Shown in pieces: positions 7,081 through 13,583 of a stretch of DNA of 16,711 bases. The stretch spans positions 1-16,711 of the forward strand of contig CAZVSC010000059.1 of the NCBI GenBank assembly GCA_964629325.1. The letters are read 5' to 3'. Every line of letters starts with the position of its first letter. Positions within the stretch are counted from its first letter, which is position 1. Both the position numbers and the translations under genes were made by a program. Below the pieces are notes generated by a model. That model was given only the letters and a program-made list of their open reading frames with translations. It did not search any database and had not been told where the DNA came from. Source of the stretch: Eutrophocola sp964629325 (GTDB taxonomy: Bacteria > Pseudomonadota > Gammaproteobacteria > Pseudomonadales > Pseudohongiellaceae).

Positions 7081-7123
7081 GTAGGTCGGATAAGGCCCAC
7101 AGGGCCGTCATCCGACATTGCTG
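7081..7123. repeat. REP-like palindrome, copy 2
   Basis: It is in the same orientation as copy 1, 72 bases on. The outer arms and the GTAGGTCGG head and CCGACATTGCTG tail are identical. The inner arms are GGCCC and GGGCC around ACA, so both sides changed together compared with copy 1. Between the copies (7051-7080) is unrelated sequence. Confidence 0.8.
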
Positions 7124-7136
7124 ACTGGAATAAATC

Positions 7137-7167
7137 GATAAAGGGATAAAGGGATAAAGGGATAAAG
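7137..7167 (+). repeat. Octamer tandem repeat upstream of the hydrolase gene
   Basis: GATAAAGG occurs three times without a break (7137-7160), followed by GATAAAG and then C (7161-7168). The array lies 38-68 bases before the ATG at 7205, in the zone where promoter elements would be expected. Changes in copy number could alter promoter spacing; this is inference. Confidence 0.75.
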
Positions 7168-7204
7168 CGTAAGTCTGCGCTGCCAGGTAATTAAAGGGGA
7201 ATTC

Positions 7205-8155
7205 ATGAAAAGTCGTCTAGCACTTATTAGTACATTAATACTGGCATTCAACACATCTGTCCTGGCCCAGGACGATCTCGTGCGTGCCGCCTTCCAGGGT
7301 GTCGCCGAAATCGGCAAACAGTGGAACGGCGAGGTGAACACGAAAACGCAGGCGCTGTACACGCCGCTGCACCAGGCCGTGGATTCCGAAGGGCTTGTCC
7401 TGCACGGCGACATTTCCTATGGCCCGCATCCGCTGCAGAACTTCGACCTGTGGGTGAGCGATGCCGGATTCCGCGAGGGCGGGCCGGTGCTGATCTATTT
7501 CCACGGCGGCGGTCTCACAGGTGGTGACAAGGTCAGTGCCGCCACCGACAACCTCATCTACAGCAACATCGGCAAGTGGGTGGCGCGGATGGGCGGCATC
7601 GGTATCAACGCCAATTACCGCCTGGCGCCGGAAGTGAAATTCCCGGCCGGGGCGGAAGACCTGCGCATGATCATCGCGTGGGTGAAAGAACATATCGCGG
7701 AATACGGCGGCAATGCCGACAACGTCTTTCTCATGGGCAACTCGGCAGGCGCCACCCACGTGGCCAGCTACCTGTTCCATGAAGCATCACAACTGCCGGA
7801 AGGACCCGGCATCGTGGCCGCAATATTAAGCTCCTGCGGCTGCGGCGGTGGCTCCGCCGCCTACTACGGCGACGATGCCGCCATGCGCGAGGCCAACTCG
7901 CCGCTGGCCCTGGCGCGATCCTATGCAGGCCAGCAGGTGCCGGTGTACCTGTGGAGCGCCGAGTACGATCCCGCCTTCATCGAATCCAGCGTGGCCGACA
8001 TGTACGCCACGCTGTGCCACAAGTACGACGACTGCCCGATGTACACCCAGTGGCAGGGCTACAACCATGTCTCGCATGTCATGAGCATCGACACGGCGGA
8101 CACCACCATCAGCAACGGCCTTGTCCGTTTCTACCACGACATGATTGGCGACTGA
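7205..8155 (+). CDS. Secreted alpha/beta-hydrolase, HSL/carboxylesterase-like
   Basis: The 316-residue enzyme has a signal peptide (cleavage likely after VLA, residue 21) and the hormone-sensitive-lipase type hydrolase core. HGGG (100-103) forms the oxyanion hole, and NYRLAPE (137-143) is a family hallmark. Ser180 in GNSAG (178-182) is the nucleophile, Asp255 in YDP is the acid, and His288 in YNHVSH is the likely base (His291 is an alternative). It should hydrolyse an ester, but the substrate cannot be read from the sequence. Four cysteines after the nucleophile (211, 213, 271, 277) would suit disulfides in the periplasm. AGGGGA at 7194-7199 fixes the start. It is a single gene between REP-like elements and a terminator shared with the ankyrin gene. 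Confidence 0.88.
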   Translation: MKSRLALISTLILAFNTSVLAQDDLVRAAFQGVAEIGKQWNGEVNTKTQALYTPLHQAVDSEGLVLHGDISYGPHPLQNFDLWVSDAGFREGGPVLIYFHGGGLTGGDKVSAATDNLIYSNIGKWVARMGGIGINANYRLAPEVKFPAGAEDLRMIIAWVKEHIAEYGGNADNVFLMGNSAGATHVASYLFHEASQLPEGPGIVAAILSSCGCGGGSAAYYGDDAAMREANSPLALARSYAGQQVPVYLWSAEYDPAFIESSVADMYATLCHKYDDCPMYTQWQGYNHVSHVMSIDTADTTISNGLVRFYHDMIGD

Positions 8156-8180
8156 CGTCGCCCGAAACAGGGAAATGTGA

Positions 8181-8220
8181 AAAGGCGCTTGGAGCGGTGG
8201 CTCCATAGCGCCTTTATTTT
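8181..8220. terminator. Hairpin terminator between convergent hydrolase and ankyrin genes
   Basis: AAAGGCGCT plus TGGAGC (8181-8195) pairs with GCTCCA and AGCGCCTTT (8200-8215) around the loop GGTG, with one bulged T at 8206. ATTTT follows on the plus strand and the complement of GAAAA on the minus strand, so it can stop transcription both ways. It lies between stops at 8155 and 8230. Confidence 0.88.
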
Positions 8221-8229
8221 GCCTTGTGG

Positions 8230-9858
8230 TTAAAGGCCTGGCAGCAGGTCGATGCTGATGGGATCGGGAATCGCGCAGTTGTCGATCTTCGCGCACTCTT
8301 CCTGCAGGTAGCGTGCGGTTTCGAAGAAGGGCTGCGGGGCGGAATCGTTGTAGGCCGGCGCATAGCGGCCCATGGCGAGATCGAACGGCGTGGTACCCGC
8401 TTCATCCACCACTTGCTGGATGGCGCCGTTCTCGATGAGGAAGCGCGCCACGTCAGTCCAGCCCTGCTTGGCGGCGCCGTGCAGTGCCGTCTGGCCATGA
8501 ATCACCACTTCCCCCTCGTTGGCCGGGTGCAGGTTCTTGTCACGCTGGTAATCCACCGGGCGCACGCCGGGCGGCAGCGCCGGATCGCCGGACAGCGCAT
8601 TGATGTCGGCACCGGCCTCCAGCAGCAGGCGAATGGCCTCGATGCTCTGTTCCTGGGTGCGGTATTTGCCGCGCGTCGGCGACGTGGTGTGACCCATGCC
8701 GGCGACGATCATCATCGGGGTCTGGCCTTCCATGTTGGGCAGGTCGGGCAGGGCGCCGTGTGCGAGCAGCAGCCTGGTCGAGTCGATGTCGCCGCCTTTC
8801 ACGGCGCGCATCAAGGGCGTGGCGCCGGTAGTCAGCACCTTGTCAGAACCGCGGTCATAAATGGCTTCACGCAGAGGCGGCACCATCTTGAGCTGGCTGT
8901 TCGGCTGCGCGCCGCGGTCGAGCAGCATGACGGCGATGTCATATCCCGAGGTGGTGTCCTCGGTCGGGATGTCCGGGTGCCCGCCGATCGGCAGGGTATG
9001 CAGGTCGATGGCATTGAACAGCGGCGTGCGGCCATACAGGTCCCACTTGTCCACATCGGCGCCGGCGTCGATCAGTGCAGCCGCAGTGTAGAAGTGCTGG
9101 TTGAGCAGCGCCATGTTCAGCGGCGTGACGCGTTCGGGGTCATGAGCATCGAGATCGGCGCCGGCTTTCGCCAGCATGTCGATGCAGGCGGTGCAGCCTT
9201 CACGAGCGGCGAAGTGCAGCGCGGTGAAGCCGCCCTTGTTCATGTGTTTGGGGCGCGGTTCGTTGAGCGTGGTGCGGTCCCAGTGGCGAATGGTGCTGAC
9301 GAGATTGACGTCGGCGCCGTTGTCGATAAGTAACTGCAGCATCGCGGACTGCTGCTGCGCCGCCGCCCAGTGCAGCGCGGACTGGCCGCCCCAGCTTTCC
9401 ACCGCGTTGATGTCGGCGCCATGATCCAGCAGCATCCGGGTGGCATCCAGCAGGCCGGCGCGGGCGGTATTCATCAAGGGCGTTTCGCCTTCGGGGTTGG
9501 CCCAGTTGGCGTCGGCGCCGTTTTCCAGCAGTACTTCCAGGATGCCGGTGGCGCCGATGATGGAAGCCTCGAGGATGGCGGAAGTGCCATAGTCGTTGAC
9601 CGCATTGACGTCTGCACCGGCCGCCACGAGCGCCTCGGCAAGTTCCGTGCTGCCCAGGTAGGCCGCATACATGAGCGGTGTGGTGCCGTCGGCCTGGGGC
9701 GCGTTGACATCGGCACCGTCGGCGATCTGCTGCAGTGCGGCGGTGATATCCCCGCTGGCGATGGTATCGGCGAGCTGGCCCTGGGCCAGGACGGACTGGG
9801 TGGTCAGCATGGCCTGGATAGAAAGTGCCAGGATGAACAGGTTGGTGCGCATTTTCAT
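8230..9858 (-). CDS. Secreted ankyrin-repeat protein
   Basis: The product has 542 residues from the ATG at 9858. A signal peptide ending near QSVLA (residue 25) precedes about eleven ankyrin repeats that fill nearly the whole chain. The repeats show the usual TPLxxAxxxG...LLxxGADxN pattern, for example in TTPLMYAAYLG, ETPLMNTARAG, QSALHWAAAQ, FTALHFAAREG and QTALHGAAKQG. Several repeats carry insertions, notably around the fifth, eighth and eleventh. The C-terminus has two Cys close together (EECAKIDNCAIP). Ankyrin repeats bind proteins; no enzymatic motif is visible. An in-frame ATG at 9978 would put 40 residues before the signal peptide, so it is rejected. No strong ribosome site is visible. 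The gene is divergent from an OsmC gene, a layout that recalls the periplasmic ankyrin protein AnkB beside the catalase KatB in Pseudomonas. A role in peroxide stress is inferred only. Confidence 0.87.
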   Translation of the reverse strand: MKMRTNLFILALSIQAMLTTQSVLAQGQLADTIASGDITAALQQIADGADVNAPQADGTTPLMYAAYLGSTELAEALVAAGADVNAVNDYGTSAILEASIIGATGILEVLLENGADANWANPEGETPLMNTARAGLLDATRMLLDHGADINAVESWGGQSALHWAAAQQQSAMLQLLIDNGADVNLVSTIRHWDRTTLNEPRPKHMNKGGFTALHFAAREGCTACIDMLAKAGADLDAHDPERVTPLNMALLNQHFYTAAALIDAGADVDKWDLYGRTPLFNAIDLHTLPIGGHPDIPTEDTTSGYDIAVMLLDRGAQPNSQLKMVPPLREAIYDRGSDKVLTTGATPLMRAVKGGDIDSTRLLLAHGALPDLPNMEGQTPMMIVAGMGHTTSPTRGKYRTQEQSIEAIRLLLEAGADINALSGDPALPPGVRPVDYQRDKNLHPANEGEVVIHGQTALHGAAKQGWTDVARFLIENGAIQQVVDEAGTTPFDLAMGRYAPAYNDSAPQPFFETARYLQEECAKIDNCAIPDPISIDLLPGL

Positions 9859-10010
9859 GGCTGGGTATCTGCAGGTATTTGTGGGCGAAAAGTCTGCGCA
9901 GTCTAGCAAAAAATTGGCTGTTTGCCTTGCCCGGGCGGCGGATTGCCAGGGCCTGGTTTTTCCATTACCTTGCCCCACTCCACGAATAAAGCGAAAACCC
10001 GGAGTGTCCC

Positions 10011-11213
10011 ATGGCCGAAACCCGCGCCAATCCGCTGGTGGACAGCGGCAAGCCCCTGTTCTTCAAGGTTGCCAACCCCGAGGCGTTGGGATTTAAAGCG
10101 CCCGCCATCCGCCTGGGGGAAGCGGTGCGGCTGTGCGTGCGCTCCCTCTCGGTCATGCAGAAAGAGGCCCTGGTGGCCGCCGCCAGCACCGGCACAGTCT
10201 GGCGCCTGGCCAGTGACGAGGGCGCCTACCTGGACGGGCTCGACGCCGCGCCGTGCCCGCTGTCGTTCCTGACCACCGGCATGGTCTGTTCCTACATGAA
10301 CGAGATCCTGGCCCTGGCGCAGCAGCGCGGCATCACCATCAAGAACATCCGCCTGGTGCAGGACAACTACTACACCATGAAGGGCTCGGCACTCAAAGGC
10401 ACCATGACCGGCGGTGCGAAGGACGTGAAGCTGGCCGTACAGGTCGACAGCGACGCGGACCGCGATACCCTGCAACGCCTGGTGCAGGACGCCGTGGCGG
10501 CATCGCCGCTCAACGGGCTCATGCGCGGCGCCCTCGAAAGCCTGTTCACCCTCAGTCATAACGGGAGCGAGATCGAGCCGGACCGTGCGCTGCCCGTCGG
10601 CAGGCCGGCTGAACCGGATCCCGGCGATCATTTCGACAAGGCGCAGCCGACAGCGGATGAGTGGAGCGGCCTGTTAAGGAAAGGCGGCCTGACCCCCAAG
10701 ACCCAGGAGACAGTCACCCTGGCCGGCGACAGCCTGAAAGACGAGCAGGACCGCATCCTGCACGTACGCGGTATCTGCACCCTGCGCGACGACGGCGTGA
10801 AGCAGGTGGAGCAGCATCTGTTCAACCCGCACGGCTCCATCTTCTATTTCCTCTGTGACGAGGCCCCGGAGAATGGCGGCAAAGGCCTGGCCCCGGACGC
10901 GGCCAGTTACATCTCCGCCGGCATCGGCTTCTGCTTCATGACCCAGTTCGGCCGCTATGCCAAGATCGTGAAGAAGCCGCTCGATGAATATCGCATCCTG
11001 CAGGACACCCATTTCTCGAAAGGTGGCGCCAGCGGCGGCACCGGCAAGGCCGGCAGCGCCGACCCCGTGGAGACCCATGTCTACCTGGTCACCGGCGAGA
11101 ACGATGACTTCGCCCGCCAGGCGCTGGATATGTCGGAGCAGACCTGCTTCCTGCACGCATTCTGCAAGACCGACCTGAAAACGCGGGTGTCGATCGAACC
11201 ATTTTCTGGCTGA
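10011..11213 (+). CDS. OsmC family protein with two OsmC-like domains
   Basis: The 400-residue cytoplasmic protein contains two OsmC/Ohr-like domains. OsmC proteins use a pair of cysteines to reduce peroxides, and some relatives act in sulfur chemistry. In the N-terminal half, CPLSFLTTGMVCSY (82-95) supplies Cys93 on the central helix, but the place of the second Cys reads ASPLNG (164-169), with Ser165. In the C-terminal half, AGIGFCFMTQ (303-312) gives Cys308 and SEQTCFLHAFC (375-385) gives Cys379, so this half keeps a pair. The linker (about 185-225) is acidic and Pro-rich. GGAG at 10001-10004, six bases before the ATG, fixes the start. It is a single gene, divergent from the ankyrin gene, with 152 bases between the starts. 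The exact substrate is unknown. Confidence 0.85.
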   Translation: MAETRANPLVDSGKPLFFKVANPEALGFKAPAIRLGEAVRLCVRSLSVMQKEALVAAASTGTVWRLASDEGAYLDGLDAAPCPLSFLTTGMVCSYMNEILALAQQRGITIKNIRLVQDNYYTMKGSALKGTMTGGAKDVKLAVQVDSDADRDTLQRLVQDAVAASPLNGLMRGALESLFTLSHNGSEIEPDRALPVGRPAEPDPGDHFDKAQPTADEWSGLLRKGGLTPKTQETVTLAGDSLKDEQDRILHVRGICTLRDDGVKQVEQHLFNPHGSIFYFLCDEAPENGGKGLAPDAASYISAGIGFCFMTQFGRYAKIVKKPLDEYRILQDTHFSKGGASGGTGKAGSADPVETHVYLVTGENDDFARQALDMSEQTCFLHAFCKTDLKTRVSIEPFSG

Positions 11214-11328
11214 TTGTCGCGCCGGGTGATACAAATAGCGGCTGGATCCCGCAGAGATCCATATAAAAGCAGAAGCATTAATAAAAAGAATAAATACAAC
11301 CCATAGAACTAGCAGAAGGGGGAAGGGA

Positions 11329-12351
11329 ATGAGTCGATCTGTCTCCACGTCATTGCTGGCCTGTGCAGGCATACTCGCGTCCGTGCTGTTGCAGGCCCAG
11401 CCGCCGGCCAGGGTGCCGTTGCCGGAAGCGGTGCCGCCGCCACAGCGCTTCGCCACATCCACCGAGCATTACGAGTACCTTTACAACTACCACAAGGGCG
11501 GCACTCCCCACACGTACGCGAGCGTGCCGAAATGGGAAGGCCTGTGGTCCGCCGACGGCAACAACAGCGGCAACCAGCTGTTCCTGGAAAGCAGCGATGG
11601 CGGACCGATCGGACCGTTCGGCGAAGGCGAGAACGTGGTCATCAAGCAAGGCGTGCTGACACCCGAGTACGAGGCCGCCTTCCAGTACCGGCGCGACCTC
11701 GGCGTCGACTACGACCGACTCACCTCCTGCGAGCCCGCGGGCATGCCGCGCTGGCTGCTCGAACCTTACGTGCGCGAGTTCGTCAACACGCCGTCGCAGT
11801 CCTGGTGGAACAACGACCTCGGCAATGACATGCGCCGCATATACATCAACCAGGAACACAAGAACATCGACGGCACCCACTACGCCGCCGGCGATTCCGT
11901 TGGTTTCTGGGTGGATGACATGCTCATCGTGCACACGGTCGATATCTTCCCTGGGGATTATTTCCGCGGCACCCCGCCGACCAGCAACCAGTTCGAGACC
12001 GTCGAGGTCTGGCGCATGGAAACCCTCAGCAACGGCACGAAGCGCCTGGTCGACAACGTGACCTTCTATGACCCGCTCAGCCTGGTGGAGCCGATCACCG
12101 TGGTCTACACCTTCCGTCCGCGGCCCGACCTGGAAGACATGGGCTTCAGGATGCGCTACTGGGAGTGCGCGCAGAACGACAACACCTACCTGACGTTCGA
12201 CGAGGACGGCCGGCCGTCAACCCAGTACCGCCTGCCCGGCGAGCCGGGTTACGTGGACCCGCGCGGCCTCGACCGCCTGCGCAATCCCGACCTGCCGCCC
12301 GACCTGGTGGGCCAGGAAAAGAGTCCAATATTCAGCGAAGCCGTCCAGTAG
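11329..12351 (+). CDS. Secreted two-cysteine protein of unnamed family (paralogue 4)
   Basis: This 340-residue product has a signal peptide (cleavage likely near LQA, residue 23) and is the largest stand-alone member of the family. Shared motifs are PKWEGLW (68-74) as the GxW block, Cys134 in TSCEPAGMP, GFWVDDMLIVHTV (192-204) in place of WEGDTLV, PTSNQFETVEVWRM (217-230), and Cys280 in RYWEC. The cysteines are 146 residues apart. A Tyr- and His-rich stretch (about 47-64) and a Pro-rich C-terminal tail (about 300-325) are extra. AAGGGGGAAGGGA directly before the ATG is a strong ribosome site. The 115-base leader (11214-11328) is AT-rich and holds a small GGATC/GATCC hairpin near 11243-11259 without a T-run. 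The gene is separated from the next three by the first GGGGACAG repeat array. The function is unknown. Confidence 0.82.
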   Translation: MSRSVSTSLLACAGILASVLLQAQPPARVPLPEAVPPPQRFATSTEHYEYLYNYHKGGTPHTYASVPKWEGLWSADGNNSGNQLFLESSDGGPIGPFGEGENVVIKQGVLTPEYEAAFQYRRDLGVDYDRLTSCEPAGMPRWLLEPYVREFVNTPSQSWWNNDLGNDMRRIYINQEHKNIDGTHYAAGDSVGFWVDDMLIVHTVDIFPGDYFRGTPPTSNQFETVEVWRMETLSNGTKRLVDNVTFYDPLSLVEPITVVYTFRPRPDLEDMGFRMRYWECAQNDNTYLTFDEDGRPSTQYRLPGEPGYVDPRGLDRLRNPDLPPDLVGQEKSPIFSEAVQ

Positions 12352-12357
12352 AAAAAC

Positions 12358-12428
12358 CGGGGACAGTGACTTTTTCCTTGAAAAAGTCACTGTCCCCGAT
12401 AGAGAAAAAGTCACTGTCCCCGATTGAG
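12358..12428. repeat. GGGGACAG inverted-repeat array 1 (three copies)
   Basis: Copy A on the plus strand is CGGGGACAGTGACTTTTT (12358-12375). Copies B (12381-12398) and C (12405-12422) are its exact reverse complement. A and B form a perfect 18-base stem with a five-base loop. B and C are part of a 24-base direct repeat (12381-12404 and 12405-12428) with one difference. The array lies between two genes for secreted proteins. Similar GGGGACAG units form array 2 after 13970. They look like short non-autonomous repeats, possibly moved by a Y1-type transposase encoded elsewhere. Confidence 0.88.
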
Positions 12429-12431
12429 GAG
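12426..12431 (+). promoter_or_regulatory. Ribosome binding site formed at the edge of repeat array 1
   Basis: GAGGAG lies six bases before the ATG at 12438. Its first three bases are the last three of the final 24-base repeat unit (12405-12428). The repeat therefore abuts and partly makes the ribosome site, and folding of the array could affect translation of the DUF6152 gene. Confidence 0.6.
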
Positions 12432-12437
12432 ATATGA

Positions 12438-12890
12438 ATGAAAAGAACGAGTTGCATGATCGCCCTGGGCTGCCTGCTGCTGACGGTAATGGATAGTGCG
12501 GTTGCTCATCACAGTTTCGCCATGTTCGACCGCGATCGTGAGGAACTGCTGTCCGGCACCGTGGTGCGCTGGGCCTTCAACAGTCCGCACATCGCCCTGT
12601 ACATGGAGACCGAAGACGGCACGCTCTACAGTTTCGAGGGTGCGGCGCCGCCGTCGCTGCTGTCACGTTCTCCCTCGATGAATGGCTTCACCTTCCAGCC
12701 GGGACAGTCCGTGCAGGTGGTCTATTGCCCGTTGCATGACGGTCGCCCCGGCGGCGCGGTCGGGTACATCATCGATGCCGACGGTGTGTTCTACCGGCCC
12801 AACGACGGCGGCTGCGGTCCCAGCGCCGACTGGGAAAAATGGGTGGGCATGGGTTACACCTCGCGCGCAGAAGCCGAGGCCGCTAAATAG
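12438..12890 (+). CDS. DUF6152 family secreted protein (first copy)
   Basis: The 150-residue product has a signal peptide ending AVA (residue 23). The mature chain then begins HHSFAMFD, the family signature. Conserved features are His51 in FNSPHIALYMET (48-59), the strand pattern GTVVRWAFN (40-48), and FQPGQSVQVVYCPLHDGRPGG (about 86-106) near the end of the fold. A cysteine pair (97 and 126) and a Trp/Tyr-rich tail (132-140) are particular to this copy. DUF6152 proteins are small and beta-rich, and their function is unknown. The start has GAGGAG six bases upstream. An out-of-frame ATG at 12434 is ignored. Thirteen bases separate the stop from the next gene, so these three genes form one operon. 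Confidence 0.85.
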   Translation: MKRTSCMIALGCLLLTVMDSAVAHHSFAMFDRDREELLSGTVVRWAFNSPHIALYMETEDGTLYSFEGAAPPSLLSRSPSMNGFTFQPGQSVQVVYCPLHDGRPGGAVGYIIDADGVFYRPNDGGCGPSADWEKWVGMGYTSRAEAEAAK

Positions 12891-12903
12891 ACAGGGGATG
12901 ACA

Positions 12904-13572
12904 ATGACACCCGTGATTACAAAAGCAGGCCGGTTTATAAAGTCAGCAATCATGGCTGCCATGCTGTCGTGGCTGGCGCCGTGTTTCGCTGCCGACAAAC
13001 CGGACTTTTCCGGCACCTGGGAAATGGAAGGCTGGTCCGCCGAGGAATGGGACGTCGAGCCGCCATATTCCGAGGCGGGGCTCGCCGCCTTCAGGGCCTG
13101 GCAGGCCGACCCCCTGAGCGACCCCGCTCATCAGTGCCTGTTCAGCCTGGTCCGCATCACCACCGCCCCCATGCTGCATGAAATCATCCAGGATAAGGAG
13201 CGGGTGCTGATGGTCTACGAATATGACCACCAGGTGAGGCGGGCTTACCTTGACCGCCCTTTGCCGGAAGACCCTTATCCTACATTCATGGGCACTTCCG
13301 CAGCGACCTGGGAAGGCGACACGCTGGTCATTGAAGCGGTCGGTATCCAGGCCGGCTACCTGCGTCCGCAGGGTGTTCCCCATTCCGACCAGTTGCGTGT
13401 CGTGGAAAGACGCACCATGCTGGAGGACGGTAACACGCTTGCCCTGGAAACCATCATCGACGACCCGCTGTATTTCACGCGCCCCTGGAGCGTCACGACG
13501 CAGTGGAAAAAAACCGATTTCGAAGTGATGGATTACGACTGTATTCCACGTCCGCACCTGGGCGACGAGTAA
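12904..13572 (+). CDS. Secreted two-cysteine protein of unnamed family (paralogue 2)
   Basis: At 222 residues this is the shortest and cleanest member of the family. The signal peptide ends near CFA-A (residue 29). KPDFSGTW (32-39) gives the GxW block right at the mature N-terminus. Then come Cys78 in AHQCLF, ATWEGDTLVIEA (134-145), PHSDQLRVVERR (159-170), DDPLYFTRPW (186-195) and Cys213 in DYDCIP. The cysteines are 135 residues apart. The ATG at 12904 is chosen because AGGGG (12893-12897) is six bases upstream; the in-frame ATG at 12898 is too close to that site. The open frame continues upstream through the DUF6152 gene, but only as an overlap in another frame. It lies between two DUF6152 genes, 13 bases after the first and 11 before the second. 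I infer that it partners them. No enzyme motif is recognised. Confidence 0.85.
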   Translation: MTPVITKAGRFIKSAIMAAMLSWLAPCFAADKPDFSGTWEMEGWSAEEWDVEPPYSEAGLAAFRAWQADPLSDPAHQCLFSLVRITTAPMLHEIIQDKERVLMVYEYDHQVRRAYLDRPLPEDPYPTFMGTSAATWEGDTLVIEAVGIQAGYLRPQGVPHSDQLRVVERRTMLEDGNTLALETIIDDPLYFTRPWSVTTQWKKTDFEVMDYDCIPRPHLGDE

Positions 13573-13583
13573 AGGTAAGCGAT

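Noticed and set aside
8224..9333. Open frame of 369 codons on the plus strand opposite the ankyrin gene
   Set aside because: The regular ankyrin repeats on the minus strand explain the region. The plus-strand frame has no ribosome site or domain, and its length comes from GC-rich repetitive codons.
9943..9971. Promoter for the OsmC gene (TTGCCA, 17-base spacer, TACCTT) overlapping the palindrome CCAGGGCCTGG
   Set aside because: The -35 box is good but the -10 box matches only three of six bases. A short GC palindrome is common by chance in DNA of this composition, so I do not list it as a feature.
9859..9978. Longer N-terminus for the ankyrin protein (ATG at 9978)
   Set aside because: It would bury the signal peptide 40 residues in, and the added residues lack any conserved character.
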